Positions 8,527 to 17,096 of a stretch of DNA of 64,000 nucleotides are shown in pieces (position 1 is the stretch's first letter; every line of letters begins with the position of its first letter). Origin of the DNA: CBIHON01 sp966211965 (lineage in GTDB: Bacteria; Pseudomonadota; Gammaproteobacteria; Burkholderiales; Burkholderiaceae_D). Under the pieces are notes generated by a model. It was given only the letters and a program-made list of their open reading frames with translations, was not told where the DNA came from and made no database searches. A program made the position numbers and the translations under genes. The stretch spans positions 32,207 to 96,206 of the forward strand of contig CBIHON010000020.1 in the NCBI GenBank assembly GCA_966211965.1. The letters are read 5' to 3'.

Positions 8527-10194
8527 ATGAAAGGCAACGTTTTCCTGGTGGGACTAATGGGTGCCGGCAAGACCACGGTCGGCCGCGCCCTGGCAAAAAA
8601 ACTCAACAAGCGGTTCATTGATTCCGATCATGAGATAGAGGCGCGTACCGGCGCCTCTATTCCTTTGATTTTTGAAATCGAAGGCGAGGAAAGCTTTCGC
8701 CAACGCGAGGTGGAGGCGATTCGTGAGCTGACTGCTCAGGACGATATTGTTCTAGCTACAGGCGGCGGAGCAATTTTGAAAGAAGAGAACCGTGCATGCC
8801 TGAAAGCGCGCGGTACCGTTATTTACCTGCGTGCCAGCGTCAATAGTATTCTCCAGCGTACGAGTCACGACAAAAGTCGGCCACTGCTGCAAACTCCCGA
8901 TCCACGCAAACGAATAGAAGAACTTGCACGTGCCCGTGAACCCTATTACTGTGAAGTTGCTGACATCATCGTTGAAACGGGCCGTACGAATATACAATCC
9001 CTGCTGCATACCATTCTGATGCAACTTGACCATGTTGCCGTTAAGTCGGTCGACCTGCCTGCATTGGAAAGACGTAGTAATTCTTTAGAGCCATCCATGA
9101 CCGCGCCATCTTCCGCTCCCATTACTTTGCAAGTCGACTTAGGCGAGCGCAGCTATCCAATTACGATCGGTGAATCGTTATTGTCCAGTGTCGACTTGAT
9201 CAGTCGGCATATTGCAGGGCGTCGCGTTGCGATAGTGAGCAATACCGTGGTCGCCCCGTTGTACCTTGATCGCTTGACCCAACTTTTGGAAACTGCGAAT
9301 AAACAGGTAACGTCCATCGTGCTGCCCGACGGCGAAGAAGAAAAGAACTGGGCCAGCCTGATGAAAATTTTCGATGTGCTGCTGGCGGAAAAATGCGATC
9401 GTCACACTACGTTGATTGCACTGGGCGGTGGCGTGATCGGCGACATGACTGGTTTTGCTGCGGCGACCTATATGCGCGGTGTGCCATTTATACAAATTCC
9501 AACGACCTTGCTGGCCCAGGTTGATTCGTCGGTGGGCGGTAAAACCGGCATCAATCATCCGCTCGGCAAAAACATGATTGGTGCGTTTTACCAACCCCAA
9601 GCGGTAATTGCCGATATCTCCACGCTCAATACTTTGCCGTCGCGTGAACTTTCCGCTGGCCTAGCTGAGGTAATCAAGCATGGCGCGATCATCGATGCGC
9701 AATTCTTCGATTGGATCGAAGCAAATATCGAGAAGCTGGTTGCCATGGATCCGTCGGCGCTGTCTTATGCGATTCAACGCTCCTGCGAAATCAAGGCGGA
9801 CGTGGTACGGCAGGATGAGCGAGAAGGAGGCTTGCGCGCGATTCTTAATTTTGGTCACACCTTCGGCCATGCAATCGAAGCCGGTTTGGGTTATGGAGTC
9901 TGGCTGCACGGCGAGGCGGTCGGCTGCGGGATGGTGATGGCGGCGGATTTGTCGCACCGTATGGGATTCATCGACGCGCCCGCCAAGGAGCGCGTACTGG
10001 CATTGGTGCAGGCCGCCGGTCTGCCCGTCAAGGCACCGGATCTGGGTATCGAGCGCTGGCTGGAATTGATGGAAGTCGATAAGAAAAATGAAGGCGGCAA
10101 GATCAAGTTCATCTTGCTGAAACCACTTGGTACGCCGGCCATTATGACGGTGCCGCTTGAGACCTTGCGCGCAACACTCGAGGCTTCGACCTGA
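8527..10194 (+). CDS. aroKB: Fused shikimate kinase / 3-dehydroquinate synthase
   Basis: One open frame of 555 residues carries two shikimate-pathway enzymes. Residues 1-175 are shikimate kinase: the P-loop GLMGAGKTTVG, the DSDHEIE motif, RxxE and the LATGGGAI glycine motif. Residues about 191-555 are 3-dehydroquinate synthase: GGGVIGDMTGFAAATYMRG, QVDSSVGGKTGINHPLGKN, and the metal ligands in GLAEVIKHG, NFGHTFGHA and WLHGEAVG. In most relatives aroK and aroB are separate adjacent genes. Here about 20 linker codons (9040-9096) join them without a stop. The ATG at 9097 is where a free-standing AroB would begin, with only a weak AGAG upstream, so internal initiation is possible. The product makes chorismate precursors used by the trp genes at 53-58 kb. 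Confidence 0.92.
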   Translation: MKGNVFLVGLMGAGKTTVGRALAKKLNKRFIDSDHEIEARTGASIPLIFEIEGEESFRQREVEAIRELTAQDDIVLATGGGAILKEENRACLKARGTVIYLRASVNSILQRTSHDKSRPLLQTPDPRKRIEELARAREPYYCEVADIIVETGRTNIQSLLHTILMQLDHVAVKSVDLPALERRSNSLEPSMTAPSSAPITLQVDLGERSYPITIGESLLSSVDLISRHIAGRRVAIVSNTVVAPLYLDRLTQLLETANKQVTSIVLPDGEEEKNWASLMKIFDVLLAEKCDRHTTLIALGGGVIGDMTGFAAATYMRGVPFIQIPTTLLAQVDSSVGGKTGINHPLGKNMIGAFYQPQAVIADISTLNTLPSRELSAGLAEVIKHGAIIDAQFFDWIEANIEKLVAMDPSALSYAIQRSCEIKADVVRQDEREGGLRAILNFGHTFGHAIEAGLGYGVWLHGEAVGCGMVMAADLSHRMGFIDAPAKERVLALVQAAGLPVKAPDLGIERWLELMEVDKKNEGGKIKFILLKPLGTPAIMTVPLETLRATLEAST

Positions 10195-10243
10195 TGGCAG
10201 GCACTCAATTGAAGCATGCATTTTTGATGGCTTCAGGCCGCTC

Positions 10244-11392
10244 ATGAATATCGAAGCGCCCCTCGCCCCATATGCAGCCCACTCAGCCGCATCGCGAGGA
10301 CGCCGCTTCCCGGAAACTCCTCCTGCATCACGCACCGAATTCCAGCGTGATCGGGACCGCATCATTCATTCGAGTGCTTTTCGCCGGCTCGAATATAAAA
10401 CCCAAGTATTCGTCAATCACGAAGGCGACCTGTTCCGCACGCGTCTGACGCACAGTATCGAGGTGGCGCAAATTGCGCGTTCCATCGCGCGCAACTTGCG
10501 TTTGAATGAAGACTTGGTCGAAGCAATTTCTCTTGCGCACGATCTCGGGCACACTCCCTTCGGTCACGCCGGGCAGGATGCGCTCAACGCCTGCATGCAA
10601 CACCACGGCGGCTTCGAACACAATCTGCAGAGCTTGCGCGTGGTTGATGCACTTGAGGAGCGCTACGGCGCGTTCGATGGTTTGAACCTGACGTTCGAGA
10701 CGCGCGAAGGCATACTGAAACACTGCTCTCTATCCAACGCAAAAAAGCTCGGCGATATCGGGCAGCGCTTCATCGATAAAAAGCAGCCGACGTTGGAAGC
10801 GCAACTAGCCAATCTGGCCGATGAAATTGCATACAACAATCACGATATCGACGATGGTCTGCGTTCCGGCTTGCTGACGACGGCACAAATGCAGGAGATC
10901 GATTTCTATGCGCGTCATCGTAGCGAGGTGGAAAACCTGTTTCCCGGCATTAGCGGCCGTCGCGCCATCAATGAAACGATACGGCGCATGATCAATGCGC
11001 TGATTGTTGATTTGATCCGTGCTTCGCAAGAGCGCATTCAGGATGCGCAGCTGCAAACAGTGGACGACGTGCGCAACGCACAGGCCTTGATTACTTTTTC
11101 TGCGAAGATGAGCAAAGAGGCTGCGCAGCTGAAGCGCTTCCTGCGCGAAAACCTGTATCAGCATTACCAAGTCAACCGTATGACCAGCAAGGCGCGACGC
11201 ATCATCAGCGAGCTATACGACGCATTCATGCATGAGCCGCGCCTGTTGCCGCCTGATTATCAAGTGACAAAGATCGACGCGGCGCAACGTGCACAGATCC
11301 AGGCGCGCAAGGTGGCAGACTACATTGCCGGCATGACGGACCGCTATGCAATGCGTGAGCACCGGCGCCTGTTTGTCGTCGATGAAATCTGA
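10244..11392 (+). CDS. dgt: dGTPase-like deoxynucleoside triphosphate triphosphohydrolase
   Basis: HD-domain hydrolase (382 residues) expected to cleave dGTP or other dNTPs to the nucleoside and triphosphate. Signatures: TEFQRDRDRIIHSSAFRRLE near the N terminus, the first HD-domain His in RLTHSIEVAQIARSIAR, HDLGHTPFGHAGQDAL, and a later NHDIDDGLR. I chose the ATG at 10244 because upstream codons of the open frame (from 10157) lie inside aroKB. It follows aroKB by 49 bases, the usual aroK-aroB-dgt order, and ends convergent with the next gene. The substrate preference of this short (type 2) class is not predictable from sequence. Confidence 0.88.
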   Translation: MNIEAPLAPYAAHSAASRGRRFPETPPASRTEFQRDRDRIIHSSAFRRLEYKTQVFVNHEGDLFRTRLTHSIEVAQIARSIARNLRLNEDLVEAISLAHDLGHTPFGHAGQDALNACMQHHGGFEHNLQSLRVVDALEERYGAFDGLNLTFETREGILKHCSLSNAKKLGDIGQRFIDKKQPTLEAQLANLADEIAYNNHDIDDGLRSGLLTTAQMQEIDFYARHRSEVENLFPGISGRRAINETIRRMINALIVDLIRASQERIQDAQLQTVDDVRNAQALITFSAKMSKEAAQLKRFLRENLYQHYQVNRMTSKARRIISELYDAFMHEPRLLPPDYQVTKIDAAQRAQIQARKVADYIAGMTDRYAMREHRRLFVVDEI

Positions 11393-11421
11393 CTGCCTGA
11401 GAAGGGGTTCTTGAATGATCG

Positions 11422-12513
11422 TTAGCGCAGATCCCGCAAAGGATGCGCATACGCCGGCCAGGCAGGATCGAAAAAGGGCGTCACCATCGCCGATGTAACC
11501 TGCTCCCATGTCGTTGGCGTCCAGCGCGGCGCATGATCCTTGTCGATCACGACGGCGCGCACGCCTTCGAGAATTTCTCCATACTCAAAGCAGCGCCGCA
11601 CCATCGTGCGTTCCATGCGCAGGCAGTCGGCCAGATCCATCGATGCGCCGCGCCTGATTTGTTCAAGGGTCACACACATCATCAGCGGAGAACGCTTCCT
11701 CATGACATCCAGCGCTTTTTTTGCGAACCCGCCATTGTCCCGGACCAACGATGCAGCGATGCCAGCAACTGTGTCATGCGCAAAATGCTGGTCGATTTCG
11801 GCCCTCTGCCGCGCCAGCGTGCTGGTCGTTGGGTCCGCTTGCTCCTGAAACGCGGAGGCGAATTCCCGAATCGATCGGCGATGATCCCCGCTCGGCAGGG
11901 TTTCAAGCATTGCAGAAAGCGCCGGCAATTGTGCCGTCGGTACAAAGACGTCAGCCAACCCGGCATACAAGGCATCAGCCGCACCGATGGTTTCACCGGT
12001 TAGGCCCAAATATGCGCCGATATGGCCAGGCGTGCGCGACAGGAAATGACTGCCGCCGACATCGGGAAACAGGCCGATATTCACTTCCGGCATCGCCAGC
12101 CTGGAGAGTTCGGTCACCACGCGCAAACGGCATGATGGACCACTCTGCGCCAAGCCCATGCCGCCCCCCATTACGATGCCATCCATCAGAGCGATATACG
12201 GTTTCGGATAATGGTGGGCCAAGTGATTCAGCGCATACTCTTCCGTGAAAAAATCTTCCAGCAAGGCGCTGCCGCCTTGTGGAGTTGCTTTGCCGGCGTC
12301 GTAAAAAAAGCGGATATCGCCGCCTGCGCAAAATGCTTTTTCACTCGAACTGCGGACCACGACAGCATGCACTTGCGGATCGTTGCGCCAGCTCAACAAG
12401 GCTTCGGTGATTGCGCGCACCATATCGAGAGATAGCGAGTTGAGCGCCTTGGGGTGGTCGAGTGTCAGGAAGCCAATATTGTTCTGGACGCTGCAGTGGA
12501 TATGTTTGGTCAT
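11422..12513 (-). CDS. 3-hydroxyisobutyryl-CoA hydrolase-type enoyl-CoA hydratase family protein
   Basis: Crotonase-fold enzyme of 363 residues, the length of 3-hydroxyisobutyryl-CoA hydrolases (valine breakdown) rather than the 260 of simple enoyl-CoA hydratases. Seen: LDHPKALNSLSLDMVRAI, the oxyanion-hole segment SEKAFCAGGDIRFFYDAG, MDGIVMGGGMGLA and the acid-residue segment LAMPEVNIGLFPDVGGSHFL. A C-terminal helical part follows. It stands alone between convergent dgt and the hpf terminator. Family substrates also include other beta-hydroxyacyl-CoAs, so the exact thioester is not certain. Confidence 0.82.
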   Translation of the reverse strand: MTKHIHCSVQNNIGFLTLDHPKALNSLSLDMVRAITEALLSWRNDPQVHAVVVRSSSEKAFCAGGDIRFFYDAGKATPQGGSALLEDFFTEEYALNHLAHHYPKPYIALMDGIVMGGGMGLAQSGPSCRLRVVTELSRLAMPEVNIGLFPDVGGSHFLSRTPGHIGAYLGLTGETIGAADALYAGLADVFVPTAQLPALSAMLETLPSGDHRRSIREFASAFQEQADPTTSTLARQRAEIDQHFAHDTVAGIAASLVRDNGGFAKKALDVMRKRSPLMMCVTLEQIRRGASMDLADCLRMERTMVRRCFEYGEILEGVRAVVIDKDHAPRWTPTTWEQVTSAMVTPFFDPAWPAYAHPLRDLR

Positions 12514-12626
12514 GGCGTGACGAAAAGGCGGTGAAAAACCGATTCCATTCTATCGGCTTCTTGCAAAGCGAGAGCGTTCCTTTCCTGCATTAAAGAAGCG
12601 TTTCAGCGGGATGGTCCCGGCAGCAA

Positions 12627-12653
12627 TAAAAAAGGGCGCATTCAATGTGCCCT
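12627..12653 (-). terminator. Terminator of the lpt-rpoN-hpf operon
   Basis: On the minus strand a stem of AGGGC plus CAT against ATG plus GCCCT (arms 12645-12653 and 12633-12641, one internal mismatch, 3-base loop) is followed by a run of T (12633-12628). It lies about 40 bases after the hpf stop. Confidence 0.65.
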
Positions 12654-12693
12654 TGATCACGTGTGCCGGCTATTCGGCACGATATTTTCGGAA

Positions 12694-13047
12694 CTAGGTC
12701 GGGGCAGTGCCTTCGGTCTCGGGCAAATGCTTGATGGCTTCGTGCTGATGATCCTGTATCTTGGTCTTGTACTTGATGACCTGGCGGTCCAGCTTGTCAA
12801 TTAAGGCATCGATCGCCGCATACAGATCATGCGCAATGCTCTCAACGTGAATATCCTTGCCACGCAGCCGCAAGTTGATTTCGGCTTTCTGGCGCTTCTC
12901 TTTTTCCGGGAGCTTATCGACGGTCAGGATGACCGCAATATCAATGACATGATCGAAGTGGCGTTTGATGCGTTCCAGCTTGCCTTGCACATATTCACGG
13001 ATGGCAGGTGTCAATTCGAGGTGATGTCCACTGATGGTGAGATTCAT
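12694..13047 (-). CDS. hpf: Ribosome hibernation promoting factor (short HPF)
   Basis: A 117-residue protein of the sigma-54 modulation / S30AE family. It binds the 30S subunit between head and body and stabilises inactive 100S ribosomes in slow growth. The N terminus MNLTISGHHLELTPAIREYV and the basic patch around KLDRQVIKYKTKIQDHQ are typical. The length marks it as short HPF, without the dimerisation domain of long HPF. I chose the ATG ending at 13047 because GGAG lies just upstream; the longer frame adds unrelated residues. It is last in the kdsD...rpoN operon, its usual position after rpoN. Confidence 0.93.
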   Translation of the reverse strand: MNLTISGHHLELTPAIREYVQGKLERIKRHFDHVIDIAVILTVDKLPEKEKRQKAEINLRLRGKDIHVESIAHDLYAAIDALIDKLDRQVIKYKTKIQDHQHEAIKHLPETEGTAPT

Positions 13048-13155
13048 ACAGCGCTCCTTAGATTTGGGTCGCTGGAGGTTCAAACGCGCTCGCTCTTTAT
13101 TTCAAGCCCGCTGCGCCGGAACACAGCAACGTAAAACACAACACTACAATAAAAC

Positions 13156-14628
13156 TTACAAGGACTTGCGCAGATTGACTGGAGGGATTTTTAAGGCTTC
13201 CCGGTATTTTGCGACGGTTCTGCGTGCAACCACCATGCCTTGTTCTCCCAACATGTCTGCTATCTTGCTATCAGAGAATGGAATCTTGGGATCTTCAGCT
13301 CCTATCAATTGTTTGATCAGTGCCCGTATCGCGGTCGAAGAAGCTTCGCCCCCTGCTTCAGTAGCGACATGGCTACCGAAAAAATACTTTAGTTCAAACA
13401 TACCATGCGGGGTCAGCATGTATTTCTGTGTTGTCACACGTGAAATAGTACTCTCGTGTAAACCTAGTGTATCAGCTATTTCGCGCAAGACAAGGGGTCG
13501 CATGGCTACTGCGCCGTGCGAGAAAAAGTTGCGCTGGCGTTCGACGATTGCTTGTGCAACGCGCAAAATTGTATCGAAGCGCTGGCGCATATTCTTGATC
13601 AGCCATTTGGCTTCCTGGAGCTGCGAAGTAAGCGATCCCTCACCTTTGCTTTGTTTCAAAATATTCGCGTACAGCGCATTGACCCGCAGGCGCGGCATCA
13701 CATCATGATTGAGCATGACTTGCCAGTCGTTCTTGGTGCGCTTGACCACCACGTCCGGCACCACGTAGTCGGACGTGGCGGAGGCATACAGCGCGCCCGG
13801 ATGCGGATTGCATTGCTTGATGACCGCCTGCGCTTCGCGCAAGTCTTCATCGTCGCAGTCCAGGGCTTTCTTGAGCTTGTTGAAGTCACGCTGAGCGAAC
13901 AGGCTCAGATGATTTTCGACAATCGCAAGCGCCATGCGCCGCGTCACCATCGCCAATTTCGGCATGCGCTTGATTTGCAGCGCAAGGCATTCCGATGCAT
14001 TGCGCGCACCGACGCCGGCAGGTTCGAAACTTTGCAACAGATTCAGTGCGATGGAAAGCTCGATGATGTCGATTTCCAATTCTTCCGGAAGGCGCGCATG
14101 GATTTCCCCCAGCGATTCTTCCAGGTAGCCATTTTCATCCAGCGCATCGATGATCAATTCGAGCAGGGCGCGATCACGCAGTTGGCTCACCGTGACACGC
14201 ATCTGCTCCAGCAGATGTTCGCGCAGCGTGGTTTCATGCGCTTCCAGCTGCGGCCGGGCGTCGTCATCTTCCGGCGCCTTCGAAGTGCGGGCGACGTCGT
14301 CGAAGCTCCAGTCAGTTTCGGCAGGGGCATCCGAAGAATTATCGGGGCCGTCGAAGCTGCTCTCCGCATCTCCTGCAGGCGAAGAACTGGCTTCTTCGCT
14401 GGCGCCTTCCGGCGCTGCTCCGGCTGCGCCGATCGCACCATCGGCCAGCAAGCGCACCGAGTGATCGAGCGGATCGTCGACGCGCTCCAGCATGGGGTTG
14501 TCGGCCAGGATTTGTTCCAGCTCTTGATGCAGTTCAAGCGTCGACAACTGCAGCAGGCGGATCGATTGCTGCAACTGGGGGGTGAGCGCCAGGTGTTGCG
14601 AAGTGCGGAGTTGGAGAGATTGCTTCAT
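13156..14628 (-). CDS. rpoN: RNA polymerase sigma-54 factor
   Basis: RpoN (490 residues) directs transcription from -24/-12 promoters with AAA+ activators. The Q-rich activator-interacting region I is MKQSLQLRTSQHLALTPQLQ. An acidic, low-complexity region II follows (about 55-120), then the core-binding domain. The HTH region is near ESTISRVTTQKYMLTPHG and the C-terminal RpoN box is ARRTVAKYRE. It lies 14 bases after lptB in the classic lpt-rpoN-hpf arrangement. No ptsN follows in this window. Confidence 0.97.
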   Translation of the reverse strand: MKQSLQLRTSQHLALTPQLQQSIRLLQLSTLELHQELEQILADNPMLERVDDPLDHSVRLLADGAIGAAGAAPEGASEEASSSPAGDAESSFDGPDNSSDAPAETDWSFDDVARTSKAPEDDDARPQLEAHETTLREHLLEQMRVTVSQLRDRALLELIIDALDENGYLEESLGEIHARLPEELEIDIIELSIALNLLQSFEPAGVGARNASECLALQIKRMPKLAMVTRRMALAIVENHLSLFAQRDFNKLKKALDCDDEDLREAQAVIKQCNPHPGALYASATSDYVVPDVVVKRTKNDWQVMLNHDVMPRLRVNALYANILKQSKGEGSLTSQLQEAKWLIKNMRQRFDTILRVAQAIVERQRNFFSHGAVAMRPLVLREIADTLGLHESTISRVTTQKYMLTPHGMFELKYFFGSHVATEAGGEASSTAIRALIKQLIGAEDPKIPFSDSKIADMLGEQGMVVARRTVAKYREALKIPPVNLRKSL

Positions 14629-14642
14629 TTTCTATGCCCGGT

Positions 14643-15386
14643 TCACATCCGGAAATGTTCACCCAAATACACGCGGCGTACCGATTCATTGGCAATGATG
14701 TCGTCTGGGCTGCCGCTGGCCAGCACCGTGCCCTGATTGATGATGTAGGCGCGGTCGCAAATGCCCAGGGTCTCCCGTACATTATGGTCCGTGATGAGCA
14801 CGCCGATACCGCGCTCTTTCAGGAAACGCACAATGCGTTGGATCTCGATCACTGCTATTGGATCGACGCCGGCAAACGGTTCGTCGAGCAGGACGAAGCG
14901 CGGCCGGGTCGCCAGCGCGCGCGCGATTTCCACGCGCCGCCGCTCGCCGCCAGAGAGCGAGAGCGCCTGATTTTCGCGCAGCTTCTCGATTTGCAATTCG
15001 GCCAGCAAGATATTCAGGCGCTCCTCGATCGCAGGGCGCGACAAGGGTTTGCCATCCTTGTGCTGCAATTCCAGCACGGCACGGATATTATCCTCGACCG
15101 TCAGCTTGCGGAAAACCGACGCTTCCTGCGGCAAGTAAGACAGCCCCAGCGTGGCGCGCCGATGGATGGGCATGTGTGAAATGGCGACGCCGTTCAAATT
15201 GATTTCGCCGGCATCCGAGGGCACCAGTCCGACGATCATGTAGAACGATGTGGTCTTGCCCGCGCCGTTCGGTCCAAGCAAGCCGACCACCTCGCCGCTT
15301 TCCACTTGCAACGATACGTCGCGCACCACCTGGCGCGCACCATAGCTTTTTTGCAGGCCTTTAACGGTCAAGGTACTGGCCATCAT
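14643..15386 (-). CDS. lptB: LPS export ABC transporter ATPase LptB
   Basis: Cytoplasmic ATPase (247 residues) of the LptB2FG complex that extracts LPS from the inner membrane. Walker A GPNGAGKTTS, signature LSGGERRRVEIARAL, Walker B RFVLLDEPFAGVDP and the H-loop ITDHNVRETL are intact. The start overlaps the lptA stop by ATGA (a second ATG follows at once). LptF and LptG are not in this window, as is usual. Confidence 0.97.
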   Translation of the reverse strand: MMASTLTVKGLQKSYGARQVVRDVSLQVESGEVVGLLGPNGAGKTTSFYMIVGLVPSDAGEINLNGVAISHMPIHRRATLGLSYLPQEASVFRKLTVEDNIRAVLELQHKDGKPLSRPAIEERLNILLAELQIEKLRENQALSLSGGERRRVEIARALATRPRFVLLDEPFAGVDPIAVIEIQRIVRFLKERGIGVLITDHNVRETLGICDRAYIINQGTVLASGSPDDIIANESVRRVYLGEHFRM

Positions 15387-15931
15387 TTTCCCTTGGCTTC
15401 GTTACGGGGCTGAATGACGACGTGAATACGACCGGCACCGGGTTTGTCGCCGGAGGCAGTGTTGTTCACTGTAAAAAATTCGGCGCGGCTATCGTAGGAG
15501 ATGAGTTCGCCCTCCGCTTCATCGGTCGGCTTGTCGCCTTCCAGCCGGCGCATTTTCGCCTTGTTGTACAGTTTCACCAACTCGGCCTTGCCGTCGTACA
15601 CGATACGTTCGGCTTGTCCTTCGACCCATAGATTCGGCCCGCCGTCGCGCCTTTGGCGAAAGGTTGCTAGACCGTTAGGCGCCGCATACAAGGTGGCGAA
15701 TTGATAGCCTGAAGGGTCTTGCGTCACTACCACTTTGGCCGCCTTCATGATCAGTGAACCGCGAGTCAGGATGACGTTGCCGCTAAAGGTATTGATCTGC
15801 TTGACGTCGTCATATGACATCTGGTCGGCTTCGACGTTGGTCGGTTTCTCGGAGTCAGCTTTCTCCGCATGCGCACCACCTGGCACGGCCAGGCTCAGAG
15901 CAAGCAAGGAGTAGAAAAAAAATTGTTTCAT
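15383..15931 (-). CDS. lptA: LPS transport periplasmic protein LptA
   Basis: LptA (182 residues) forms the periplasmic beta-jellyroll bridge carrying LPS to the outer membrane. A signal peptide (MKQFFFYSLLALSLAVPGGA, cleavage after AHA) precedes an OstA-like domain with VEADQMSYDDVKQINTFSGN and repeated short beta strands. I chose the ATG ending at 15931 because it gives a clean signal peptide; the open frame extends 12 codons further upstream without purpose. Coupled to lptB, 41 bases after lptC. Confidence 0.93.
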   Translation of the reverse strand: MKQFFFYSLLALSLAVPGGAHAEKADSEKPTNVEADQMSYDDVKQINTFSGNVILTRGSLIMKAAKVVVTQDPSGYQFATLYAAPNGLATFRQRRDGGPNLWVEGQAERIVYDGKAELVKLYNKAKMRRLEGDKPTDEAEGELISYDSRAEFFTVNNTASGDKPGAGRIHVVIQPRNEAKGK

Positions 15932-15972
15932 GACAGAGTCTCTAGGTGAGGCATTCTTTGGGTGCAAGCGGA

Positions 15973-16572
15973 TTAATGTCCTGTCCGCGCAACGGGGGGA
16001 TAAAAGCCGCGCACCTGGTGCGACAGTTGAAATTGGCGCGTCGCATTATTGAACAGCATTCCAACTCCGTTTAACCTGGATTCGCCGAGTTTGATGCGGA
16101 CTTCCTTGTCTGTCCGCATGACGTCTTCATCCGGCAGCGTCAGCAGGTACTCGGTGTCGAGATGAAAGTGTTCCGCATTGGCCGAGGCTGGACGGTCCAG
16201 CTGCACATTCTGGTACATGTGAATCTTGTTGCTGGCATGTTCGATGAGGCCTCGTTCGGCGCGCATCGTCATCGGCGACTCCGGATTGCTGCGCGAGTTC
16301 ATCACAGGCAACTGAACTTCATACATGTCGTTCTGCGGCAGGTGGGTAAGTCTTGTGCCTGTAACGTTGTAGTTCGGTTGGCCTGTTTTTGACATGCGGG
16401 CAAAGACGAATTTTTCCACGTAATAATCCGGTTCGGCGCGGGGGGCTACAGGGGCGTTGACATCGATGCCGCGCCGCATGACTTCAAGCACCCAGAAACT
16501 GCCGAGCGCGAGCAGGGAAAAAAAGCCGACGATCACCGCCAGCCGAACGCGGTTGCCGGATGCTTTCCTCAT
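15973..16572 (-). CDS. lptC: LPS export protein LptC
   Basis: LptC (199 residues) is a bitopic inner-membrane protein that receives LPS from LptB2FG and passes it to LptA. One N-terminal membrane segment (about residues 10-30, LAVIVGFFSLLALGSFWVLE) is followed by a periplasmic domain with YYVEKFVFARMSKTGQPNYN. The start codon overlaps the kdsC stop (ATGA). Confidence 0.93.
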   Translation of the reverse strand: MRKASGNRVRLAVIVGFFSLLALGSFWVLEVMRRGIDVNAPVAPRAEPDYYVEKFVFARMSKTGQPNYNVTGTRLTHLPQNDMYEVQLPVMNSRSNPESPMTMRAERGLIEHASNKIHMYQNVQLDRPASANAEHFHLDTEYLLTLPDEDVMRTDKEVRIKLGESRLNGVGMLFNNATRQFQLSHQVRGFYPPVARTGH

Positions 16573-17096
16573 GCCAGATACGGCGCGAGGGCCGCCTCGT
16601 AATTGCCCTGAGACCGCAAAATCAAATCGCAGATTTCACGCGCCGCACCGCGTCCGCCGGTGGCCTGCGTCACGTAATGCACGCGCGAGCGCACATCGGG
16701 ATGGCCGTTCGGCACACTGGCGGCAAAGCCTACGCGCGACAGGATCGGCAAGTCGATTACATCATCGCCGATGAAGCCGCAGTCCGCGGCGCCGATACCG
16801 GTCTGCGCCAGCAATTGCTCGAAGGCCGTGCGCTTGTCGTGCACACCCTGATGCACATGGCCGATGCCCAGATCGGCAGCACGGCGCAGCACGATGGCCG
16901 AGTGCCGCGCGCTGATGATTGCCGCCGCTACGCCCGATTGCTGCAACATCTTGATACCATGGCCGTCGAGTACATTGAAAGTCTTGATCACTTCGCCGTC
17001 CGGTCCGAAGTGAAGGCTGCCGTCGGTCAGGATGCCGTCGACATCGAAAATCATCAGCTTGAGCCGGGCTGCCCGGGCAATCGCACTGGTGTCCAT
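16569..17096 (-). CDS. kdsC: 3-deoxy-D-manno-octulosonate-8-phosphate phosphatase KdsC
   Basis: HAD-family phosphatase (175 residues) removing phosphate from Kdo-8-P to give Kdo for LPS core. The nucleophile motif is FDVDGILTDG (Asp 18 and 20), with SAR in AAIISARHS, the Lys region in HQGVHDKRTAFEQLL and GDDVIDLPIL. ATG at 17096 overlaps the kdsD stop (TGATG); the TTG one codon earlier is not needed. The pair kdsD-kdsC leads the LPS cluster. Confidence 0.95.
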   Translation of the reverse strand: MDTSAIARAARLKLMIFDVDGILTDGSLHFGPDGEVIKTFNVLDGHGIKMLQQSGVAAAIISARHSAIVLRRAADLGIGHVHQGVHDKRTAFEQLLAQTGIGAADCGFIGDDVIDLPILSRVGFAASVPNGHPDVRSRVHYVTQATGGRGAAREICDLILRSQGNYEAALAPYLA

